Source: an uncultured Shinella sp.
Lineage (GTDB): Bacteria; Pseudomonadota; Alphaproteobacteria; Rhizobiales; Rhizobiaceae
Direction of reading: 5' to 3'
Assembly: GCA_946481465.1 (NCBI GenBank)
Contig: CAMLOC010000297.1
Location: 1 to 5,372 of the forward strand
Length of the DNA: 5,372 bases
Positions 1 through 4,530 of the stretch are shown one piece after another. Each line of letters begins with the position of its first letter. Position 1 is the first letter of the stretch. The notes beneath the pieces were generated by a model. The model was not told where the DNA came from, ran no database searches, and saw only the letters and a list, made by a program, of their open reading frames with translations. A program made the translations under genes and the position numbers.

Positions 1-1040
1 CATCCCCGCCGGCGGTGCCGCGTCAGTCCGTTGACGATGTCCTGCGCGTTGATCGTGCCGATGACCGTGCCATTGTCGACGACGCCGACATTGCCGGGCG
101 TGCGGGCCATGGCGTCGAGGATGTCGACGAGCGGGGTCTCGGGCGCGGCGGTCGCCGTCACGCCGCCGTCGCCGGAGGCGCCGTGCTGCATCACGTCGCC
201 GGCCGTCAGCATGTTGATCGGGTTCATGTTCTGCACGAAGTCCGCGACATACTGGTTGGCCGGGTTCTTGACGATCTCCTGCGGCGTGCCGCACTGGATG
301 ATGCGCCCGCCTTCCATGATGGCGATGCGGTTGCCGATGCGGAAGGCCTCGTCGAGATCGTGGCTGACGAAGAGAATGGTCTTCTTCAGCCGGCGCTGGA
401 ACTCCAGAAGCTCGTCCTGCAGGCGCGTGCGGATCAACGGGTCGAGCGCGGAGAACGGTTCGTCCATCAGGAGGATCGGCGCGCCGGTGGCAAAGGCGCG
501 GGCAAGCCCGACGCGCTGCTGCATGCCGCCCGACAGCTCGTTCACCTTGCGGTCCGCCCATTTGGCGAGGTTGACGAGTTCGAGCTGCTCGGCGACGCGC
601 GCCTTGCGCTCGCCATCCGGCACGCCGGCAAGCTCCAGGCCGAAGCCGACATTGTCGGCGACCGTGCGCCAGGGCAGCAGCGCGAACTGCTGGAACACCA
701 TGGAGACGGTGTGCATGCGGAAGTCGCGCAGCGCCTTGGGCGTGGCCGTATAGGGGTTCACCGAACCGCTGCCGGCCTTGACCTGCACGTCGCCGCGCAC
801 CACCGGGGCGAGCCCGTTGACGGCGCGCAGGAGCGTCGACTTGCCGGAGCCGGAAAGGCCCATCAGCACGAGGATCTCGCCCTCGGTGATCGACAGCGTT
901 GCATCCGCAACGCCGAGCACCAGGCCGGTCTCGGCGCCGATCTCGTCGCGCGTCTTGCCGGCGTCGACCATGGCGAGCGCCTTTTGCGGGTTGTCGCCGA
1001 AGATGATGGAGATGTTCTTGAAGACGACGGCGTCGGTCAT
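1..1040 (-). CDS. choV: Choline ABC transporter ATP-binding protein ChoV (3' end at or just beyond window edge)
   Basis: This is the ATPase that powers choline import by the ChoXWV system at the cytoplasmic face of the inner membrane. 346 codons are visible from the ATG at 1040. The nucleotide-binding motifs are complete: Walker A GLSGSGKST (61-69), Q-loop Gln in VFQQF (115-119), signature LSGGM (169-173), Walker B ILLMDEP (189-195, catalytic Glu194), D-loop SALD (197-200) and switch His227 (VSHDLDEA). A long N-terminal stretch before Walker A (about residues 16-50) and a C-terminal CBS-like tail (about 280-340, VGVVDNGTVIGTI) are typical of the ProV/OpuAA/ChoV branch. The start overlaps the choW stop as ATGA, with a GAGGGAG ribosome site about 8 bases upstream inside choW, so the two are translationally coupled. 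The last visible bases are TG of codon 347, which would be a stop if the next base is A. The protein is therefore full length or nearly so. The choline assignment rests on its neighbours, because the ATPase alone would not separate choline from glycine betaine. Confidence 0.95.
   Translation of the reverse strand, partial: MTDAVVFKNISIIFGDNPQKALAMVDAGKTRDEIGAETGLVLGVADATLSITEGEILVLMGLSGSGKSTLLRAVNGLAPVVRGDVQVKAGSGSVNPYTATPKALRDFRMHTVSMVFQQFALLPWRTVADNVGFGLELAGVPDGERKARVAEQLELVNLAKWADRKVNELSGGMQQRVGLARAFATGAPILLMDEPFSALDPLIRTRLQDELLEFQRRLKKTILFVSHDLDEAFRIGNRIAIMEGGRIIQCGTPQEIVKNPANQYVADFVQNMNPINMLTAGDVMQHGASGDGGVTATAAPETPLVDILDAMARTPGNVGVVDNGTVIGTINAQDIVNGLTRHRRRG
1037..1040 (-). other. choW/choV ATGA stop-start overlap
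   Basis: The TGA of choW (1039-1037) and the ATG of choV (1040-1038) share bases as ATGA on the minus strand. A GAGGGAG purine tract lies just upstream within the choW end. This arrangement normally couples translation of two subunits, here the permease and its ATPase. Confidence 0.9.
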
Positions 1041-1909
1041 TTGGCGTCTCCCTCATCGGCGGCGCGGAAGAGACGGTCGAGGATGATCGCGAGGATCACG
1101 ATGCACAGGCCCGCCTCGAAGCCCATGGAGATGTTCACGGTGTTGAGCGCGCGTACCACGGGAACGCCGAGCCCCTTGGCGCCGACGAGTGCGGCGATGA
1201 CCACCATGGACAGCGAGAGCATGATGGTCTGGGTGAGGCCGGCCATGATCTGCGGCGTCGCATAGGGCAACTCCACCTTGCGCAGCACCTGGCCGGGCGT
1301 CGCGCCGAAGGCCTGGGCGGCCTCCACCAGCGAGGGCGGCGTCGAGATGATGCCGAGGCGGGTGAGGCGGATCGGCGCGGGGATGGCGAAGATGACCGTC
1401 GCGATGAGGCCCGGCACCATGCCGAGACCGAAGAGGATGAGCGCCGGGATGAGATAGACGAAGGTCGGGATCGTCTGCATGAGGTCGAGGATCGGCCGGA
1501 GGATCGAATAGAACCACGGCCGGCGCGCGGCGGCGATGCCGAGCGGCACGCCGACGGCCATGCTGACGCCGGTTGCCGCCAGCACGAGCGCCAGCGTCTC
1601 CGTCGTCTCCTTCCAGTAGCCCTGGTTCACGATGAGCAGGAGGCCGAGGAAGGTGAAGGCGGCGGCGCCGATCGAGCGGCGGAACCACCAGCTCAGGCCC
1701 GTCACGAGCGCGATGAGGAACAGCGCATAGCCGAACTTGCCGCCGGCGCTGGAAAACGGCCCCTGCAGCAGGAAGAGCACGGCATCGATGCCGGCCTGCA
1801 GGAAGACCTTCAGGAAATCGAACAGTCCCTTGCCGTTGGTCGTCAGCCAGCTGACGGCTTCCTTGGCGATCGGGCCGATCGGAATTTTGGAGACGGTGAG
1901 CCAATCCAC
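1037..1909 (-). CDS. choW: Choline ABC transporter permease ChoW
   Basis: This is the inner-membrane channel subunit of the choline importer, 290 aa. It has about seven hydrophobic segments (roughly 58-75, 78-95, 104-125, 146-165, 166-183, 225-245 and 262-280). The ABC-permease EAA loop is at 196-215 (EAAQAFGATPGQVLRKVELP), which docks on the ATPase ChoV. The start is GTG at 1909-1907. It gives the N-terminus MDWLTVSKIP, of the kind found in choline/betaine permeases, and the next in-frame ATG lies far inside the protein. Its ribosome site is poor: only GGGG, 9 bases upstream. A GTG start with a weak site, placed after hairpins, suggests lower synthesis than the binding protein ChoX. The stop overlaps the choV start by 4 bases. 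Family membership is clear (ProW/OpuAB type). The choline preference is inferred from the linked choX. Confidence 0.95.
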   Translation of the reverse strand: MDWLTVSKIPIGPIAKEAVSWLTTNGKGLFDFLKVFLQAGIDAVLFLLQGPFSSAGGKFGYALFLIALVTGLSWWFRRSIGAAAFTFLGLLLIVNQGYWKETTETLALVLAATGVSMAVGVPLGIAAARRPWFYSILRPILDLMQTIPTFVYLIPALILFGLGMVPGLIATVIFAIPAPIRLTRLGIISTPPSLVEAAQAFGATPGQVLRKVELPYATPQIMAGLTQTIMLSLSMVVIAALVGAKGLGVPVVRALNTVNISMGFEAGLCIVILAIILDRLFRAADEGDAK

Positions 1910-1964
1910 GGTAGTGAGCCCCAGTCTGGAGGTTGACGATGCAACGACTATCGGCGGGAAGTAA

Positions 1965-1989
1965 GGGCGGGAAAGTTTCCTTCTCGCCC
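1965..1989 (-). terminator. Hairpin upstream of choW (terminator- or attenuator-like)
   Basis: Read on the minus strand, this is a hairpin with 10-base arms GGGCGAGAAG and TTTCCCGCCC and a GAAAC loop. There is one A-C mismatch and one G-U pair, and it is followed by TTACTT. It sits about 55 bases before the choW start. The tail is only weakly T-rich, so full termination is doubtful. It could partly stop or stabilise the choX-choW transcript. Confidence 0.35.
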
Positions 1990-2022
1990 ACAGAGCGCTG
2001 ACAAAGTTCCGAAAACCTCTCC

Positions 2023-2102
2023 GCCGTCATGCTCGGGCTTGACCCGAGCATCCATCGCCGTCGTGGGATGTGGATCCTCGGCTCAAGGCCGAGGATGACG
2101 GC
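2023..2102. repeat. RIME-like palindromic intergenic element (double hairpin)
   Basis: This is an 80-bp imperfect palindrome between choX and choW. The outer arms GCCGTCAT (2023-2030) and ATGACGGC (2095-2102) are perfectly complementary. Inside lie two local hairpins: one with ATGCTCGGG/CCCGAGCAT arms and a CTTGA loop (2029-2051), the other with ATCCTCGGC/GCCGAGGAT arms and a TCAAG loop (2074-2096). The central 16 bases (2055-2070) are not clearly paired. The left half (2023-2054) and the reverse complement of the right half (2071-2102) agree at 28 of 32 positions. The layout and the core (GTCAT, then CTCGGG, CTTGA, CCCGAG) match the palindromic repeats scattered between genes in rhizobia (RIME class) as I remember them. 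The copy number here is one, so dispersal in the genome cannot be seen. Confidence 0.75.
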
Positions 2103-2134
2103 AGCGGGAGAGGCGAGGTCTATCAACAACCTGA

Positions 2135-2160
2135 GGAGGGGGAGGTCTTCTCCCCGCTCC
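2135..2160 (-). terminator. Hairpin directly after choX (possible partial terminator or mRNA stabiliser)
   Basis: On the minus strand, starting 12 bases after the choX stop codon, the arms are GGAG-C-GGGGA and TCCCC-CTCC with a 7-base loop GAAGACC. Nine base pairs are interrupted by a single bulged C. No T-run follows, so it is not a canonical intrinsic terminator. Its place behind a binding-protein gene suits 3'-end protection of the choX message or leaky termination. Confidence 0.4.
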
Positions 2161-2172
2161 CCTTCTTCCCTG

Positions 2173-3132
2173 TTAGAGACCGAGTGCCGTCTTGACGGCC
2201 GGCAGGGCCTCGCCGCTGCCGTCCTTGGTCGTCACGCCGGCGAGCCACGGCTCGATGGCGGCGGGGTTCGCCTTCAGCCAGTCGGTCGCGGCCGTTTCCG
2301 GATCCTGCCCGTCGTTCAGGATCTTGCCCATGATCTGGTTTTCCATCTCCAGCGAGAACTTGAGGTTCTGCAGGAATTTGCCGACATTCGGGCATTCGGC
2401 GACATAACCCTGGCGCACGTTCGTGTAGATCGTCGCGCCGCCGAGGTTCGGGCCGAAGACGTCGTCGCCGCCCGTCAGGTAGGTCAGCTTGAAGTTGGCG
2501 TTCATCGGGTGCGGCTCCCAGCCGAGGAAGACGACCGGGGTGCCGTCCTGCTCGGCGCGGGCGACTTCCGCCAGCATGCCCTGCTCGGAGGATTCGACCA
2601 CCTCGAAGCCCGACAGGCCGAACTTGTCGCCGGAGACCATGTCGATGATCAGGCGGTTGCCGTCATTGCCCGGCTCGATGCCGTAGATCTTGGCGCCCAG
2701 CGCCTCCTTCTGCGCGGCGATGTCCTTGAAGTCCTTGATGCCGAGTTCGGCGCCCTTGGCGTTGGTCGCGAGCGTGTACTTCGCGCCTTCCAGGTTCTCG
2801 CGCACGGTCTCGACCGAGCCGTCCTCGCGGAACGGCTTGATGTCGGCTTCCATGGTCGGCATCCAGTTGCCGAGGAAGACGTCGATATCCTTGTTCTTCA
2901 GCGAGGTATAGGTGACCGGAACGGACAGGACCGTCACTTCCGTCTCGTAGCCGAGGCTTTTCAGGATGCTGGTCGCGGTGGCGGTCGTGGCGGTGATGTC
3001 CGTCCAGCCCACGTCCGAGAAACGAACCTTGCCACAGCTTTCGGCTTCGGCGGCCGAGACGTTGGCGACGCCGAGCGCGAGGACGGATACGGCTGCGGCA
3101 AGAAGGGTCTTGAATGGCGATGCAGACTTCAT
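2173..3132 (-). CDS. choX: Periplasmic choline-binding protein ChoX
   Basis: This is the periplasmic receptor that captures choline (and acetylcholine in the S. meliloti protein) and delivers it to ChoW/ChoV. It has 319 aa. The signal peptide has Lys at 2 and 8, a hydrophobic core at about 9-23, and likely cleavage after VSA or SAA (27/28). The ligand residues known from the S. meliloti ChoX structure fall at exactly the numbers I recall: aromatic box Trp43, Trp90, Tyr119 and Trp205, plus Asp45 and Asn156. This argues strongly for choline rather than glycine betaine or proline. Cys33 and Cys247 are the only cysteines and can form one disulfide. Motifs of the OpuAC-type fold include VFLGNWMPTM (85-94) and VFLGWEPHPMN (201-211). 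The ATG at 3132 has a strong ribosome site AGGGGAG 7 bases upstream, much better than that of choW. It is the first gene of the choXWV set. The upstream palindromes (3181-3194, 3220-3241) may carry its regulation. S. meliloti choXWV is reported as choline-inducible. Confidence 0.97.
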   Translation of the reverse strand: MKSASPFKTLLAAAVSVLALGVANVSAAEAESCGKVRFSDVGWTDITATTATATSILKSLGYETEVTVLSVPVTYTSLKNKDIDVFLGNWMPTMEADIKPFREDGSVETVRENLEGAKYTLATNAKGAELGIKDFKDIAAQKEALGAKIYGIEPGNDGNRLIIDMVSGDKFGLSGFEVVESSEQGMLAEVARAEQDGTPVVFLGWEPHPMNANFKLTYLTGGDDVFGPNLGGATIYTNVRQGYVAECPNVGKFLQNLKFSLEMENQIMGKILNDGQDPETAATDWLKANPAAIEPWLAGVTTKDGSGEALPAVKTALGL

Positions 3133-3180
3133 TTTATTGCTCCCCTTATAACTGATGGTTTAGCCAATCATCAAAACGAC

Positions 3181-3194
3181 ATGCTTTCAAGCAT
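3181..3194. promoter_or_regulatory. Palindrome ATGCTT-TC-AAGCAT upstream of choX (operator or leader hairpin)
   Basis: This is a perfect inverted repeat with 6-base arms and a 2-base centre, 49 bases upstream of the choX ATG and close to where transcription would begin from the candidate promoter at 3199-3227. Compact symmetry of this kind fits a dimeric repressor site. A 2-base loop is too small for a good RNA hairpin. The binding protein is unknown. Confidence 0.35.
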
Positions 3195-3198
3195 CTTG

Positions 3199-3227
3199 GC
3201 GTAGCTGGAAGCCCCTGAAAGGTCCAA
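3199..3227 (-). promoter_or_regulatory. Candidate choX promoter
   Basis: On the minus strand, TTGGAC (3227-3222) is followed after exactly 17 bases by CTACGC (3204-3199). The rhizobial housekeeping consensus is roughly CTTGAC-N17-CTATAT, so the -35 is good and the -10 keeps only its CTA. Transcription would begin near 3192 and give a leader of about 60 bases before choX. The -35 overlaps an arm of the 3220-3241 palindrome. This is inference from sequence alone. Confidence 0.3.
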
Positions 3228-3241
3228 TAAATTTCGGACCT
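3220..3241. promoter_or_regulatory. Inverted repeat AGGTCC-N10-GGACCT, candidate operator between choX and tdk
   Basis: Perfect 6-base arms (3220-3225 and 3236-3241) surround an AT-rich 10-base spacer in the divergent choX-tdk region. Sixteen bases between arm starts puts the two half-sites about one and a half helical turns apart, and one arm overlaps the possible choX -35 hexamer. A choline-responsive repressor or activator site is plausible but not shown. I do not recognise the motif as that of a named regulator. Confidence 0.4.
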
Positions 3242-3361
3242 GTTCGCAATTTTGCACATGGATGTCGCAGAAGGCGGGCCGCGCGGTTTTCTGTGGTTTT
3301 CCGGCCTTTCCGACTGGAAAATCGCGCCTCGCCGGGCCATGAGGCGGGGACGGAGAAAATC

Positions 3362-3949
3362 ATGGCCAAGCTCTATTTCAGTTACGCGACGATGAACGCG
3401 GGCAAGTCGACGCTGCTCCTGCAGGCGTCCTACAACTACCGCGAACGCGGCATGCGCACGGCGATCCTCATCGCCTCGTTCGACGACCGCGCCGGCCAGG
3501 GCCGCATCTCCTCGCGCATCGGCCTGACCTCGGAAGCCATCGCCTTCGACCATGCCGACGACCTCTACAAGCATGTCGAGGAACTGAACGGCGACGGCGG
3601 TGGGGAGATCGCCTGCGTCTTCGTCGACGAGGCGCAGTTCCTGTCCGAGGAACAGGTCTGGCAGCTTGCCCGCGTCGCCGACCGGCTGCACATCCCGGTC
3701 ATGGCCTACGGCCTGCGCACCGACTTCCAGGGCAAGCTCTTTCCCGGCTCCAAGGCGCTGCTCGCCATCGCCGACGAACTGCGCGAGGTGCGCACTATCT
3801 GCCATTGCGGCCGCAAGGCGACGATGGTCGTCAGGCTGGGCGCGGACGGCAAGGTGGCGCGTGAAGGCGCGCAGGTGGAAATCGGCGGCAATGACAAGTA
3901 CGTTTCCTATTGTCGCCGCCACTGGGACGATATCATGAACGCCGACTGA
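3362..3949 (+). CDS. tdk: Thymidine kinase (type II)
   Basis: Phosphorylates thymidine (and deoxyuridine) with ATP to dTMP in the cytoplasmic pyrimidine salvage pathway. It has 195 aa, the normal length for proteobacterial homologues, and reads very like E. coli Tdk. Visible motifs are the P-loop YATMNAGKST (8-17), the FVDEAQF segment (87-93) with the presumed catalytic Glu90, YGLRTDF (116-122) followed by the lasso region to about 130, and the C-terminal signature GGNDKYVSYCRRHW (175-188). Zinc ligands are probably Cys147 and Cys149 (CHCG) with Cys184 and His187. The CxC spacing is the same as in E. coli (CFCG), unlike the CxxC of Gram-positive enzymes. The ATG at 3362 is chosen because it begins the conserved MAKLYF and has GGAG 6 bases upstream. 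An in-frame ATG at 3293 would add 23 unconserved residues. It is transcribed divergently from choX and followed 29 bases later by a cytochrome gene, probably on the same transcript. Confidence 0.96.
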   Translation: MAKLYFSYATMNAGKSTLLLQASYNYRERGMRTAILIASFDDRAGQGRISSRIGLTSEAIAFDHADDLYKHVEELNGDGGGEIACVFVDEAQFLSEEQVWQLARVADRLHIPVMAYGLRTDFQGKLFPGSKALLAIADELREVRTICHCGRKATMVVRLGADGKVAREGAQVEIGGNDKYVSYCRRHWDDIMNAD

Positions 3950-3978
3950 CGGCGCAAAGGGCGGTCAGGGGACAAACG

Positions 3979-4356
3979 ATGAAACAGCTTTCTCTCGTCA
4001 CGGCCGCCTTCCTCTGTCTTGCCGCCCCCGCCCTTGCGGAGGGCGATGCGATCGCGGGAAAGACGGTCTTCAAGAAATGCGCGCCCTGCCATTCCGTCGA
4101 GCCGGTCAACCGCGTCGGGCCGACGCTCGCCGGCATCGTCGGCCGGCCGGTCGCCTCGGTCGCGGACTACGGATATTCCGCCAGGATGCAGGCCTTCGCC
4201 GAGGGCGGCAGGGTGTGGAACGAGGCCCTGATCGCCGAATATCTGATGTCGCCCAAGGCGATGGTGCCGGGCACCGCCATGGCCTTCGCGGGACTGAAGA
4301 AGATGGAGGATATCGCCAACCTCATCGCCTATCTGAAGGCGCCGGCGGGCTACTAG
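3979..4356 (+). CDS. Secreted class I c-type cytochrome (monoheme)
   Basis: This is a small periplasmic electron-transfer protein, 125 aa. The signal peptide is MKQLSLVTAAFLCLAAPALA with likely cleavage after Ala20, leaving about 105 residues, the size of cytochrome c2 or mitochondrial cytochrome c. One heme site CAPCH is at 34-38 (His38 proximal ligand). The distal ligand is probably Met101 in VPGTAMAF. GPTLAGIVGR (47-56) and the C-terminal helix IANLIAYLK (112-120) complete the class I fold. The ATG at 3979 has AGGGGA about 7 bases upstream. An in-frame ATG at 3910 would overlap tdk and remove the N-terminal position of the signal peptide. The redox partner cannot be told from the neighbours. 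Tdk has no known link to cytochromes, so shared transcription may be accidental. A hairpin overlaps the stop codon. Family assignment is firm, but a specific gene name is not justified. Confidence 0.93.
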   Translation: MKQLSLVTAAFLCLAAPALAEGDAIAGKTVFKKCAPCHSVEPVNRVGPTLAGIVGRPVASVADYGYSARMQAFAEGGRVWNEALIAEYLMSPKAMVPGTAMAFAGLKKMEDIANLIAYLKAPAGY

Positions 4357-4384
4357 CGGCGCGCCGAAAATTTTGGGCGCCGCT
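4355..4384 (+). terminator. Hairpin overlapping the cytochrome stop codon, probable terminator
   Basis: Perfect 8-base arms AGCGGCGC (4355-4362) and GCGCCGCT (4377-4384) begin inside the TAG stop codon. The 14-base interval can pair further (CC with GG, AAAA with TTTT), giving a long stem. Only CTTGC follows instead of a T-run, so termination may be inefficient or Rho-aided. It marks the probable end of a tdk-cytochrome transcript. Confidence 0.5.
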
Positions 4385-4435
4385 CTTGCGGCCGGTCCGG
4401 GCTGTCCCACATGTTGTTCGGCAACGCCGTCGGGC

Positions 4436-4464
4436 AGGTTCCTATCTGCCTGAAATCGTATAGT
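4436..4464 (+). promoter_or_regulatory. Weak candidate promoter for the coiled-coil gene
   Basis: TATAGT at 4459-4464 is a fair -10 for a rhizobial sigma-70 promoter. The hexamer 17 bases upstream (AGGTTC, 4436-4441) is a poor -35. A short inverted repeat GGCAG-N8-CTGCC (4433-4450) covers the -35 area. The only other support is position: it lies between the 4355-4384 hairpin and the gene at 4531, and would give a leader of about 60 bases. Confidence 0.2.
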
Positions 4465-4530
4465 GTTGCCGCGATGGAATAAATCGGGCGGCGCAGACGT
4501 CTGCCGTGGAGAGTTTCAAGGGGACAAGGC

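Noticed and set aside
15..1265. 416-codon open frame on the plus strand antisense to choV and choW
   Set aside because: It is a GC-rich shadow. The minus strand carries complete ABC ATPase and permease motifs, while this frame is rich in Arg, Asp, Ala and His with no domain and no ribosome site.
2023..2102. Palindromic element as a CRISPR repeat or an insertion sequence end
   Set aside because: There is a single copy with no spacer array, no transposase and no target duplication visible. The symmetry fits a RIME-type element instead.
1053..2129. 358-codon minus-strand frame over choW and the intergenic repeat
   Set aside because: It reads choW in the wrong frame (Arg/Pro/His-rich), and its N-terminal part is a translation of the palindromic element.
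1..3132. Glycine betaine/proline (ProVWX or OpuA) transporter instead of a choline transporter
   Set aside because: The ATPase and permease alone would allow it, but the binding protein carries the full ChoX aromatic box with Asp45 and Asn156.
3153..3173. TGAT...ATCA partial symmetry just upstream of the choX ribosome site
   Set aside because: Only four outer base pairs plus a bulged GG/CC match. It is weaker than the two perfect palindromes nearby.
2029..3204. 391-codon plus-strand frame antisense to choX
   Set aside because: It begins inside the palindromic element and is a shadow of choX, whose signal peptide and ligand residues are unmistakable.
3285..3321. Direct repeat GGTTTTC (3285 and 3295) and TTTTCC/GGAAAA inverted repeat in the tdk leader
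   Set aside because: The arms are short and the loop is 13 bases. Such matches are expected by chance and I see no riboswitch-like architecture.
3293..3361. N-terminal extension of tdk from the ATG at 3293
   Set aside because: The 23 added residues are not kinase-like. The ATG at 3362 has a GGAG site at proper spacing and starts the conserved MAKLYF.
3146..3922. 258-codon minus-strand frame antisense to tdk
   Set aside because: It is the complement of the conserved thymidine kinase and shows no family features. It would also occupy the choX promoter region.
3910..3978. Earlier ATG for the cytochrome gene
   Set aside because: It would overlap the tdk end and bury the signal peptide 23 residues inside the protein. 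The ATG at 3979 has its own ribosome site.
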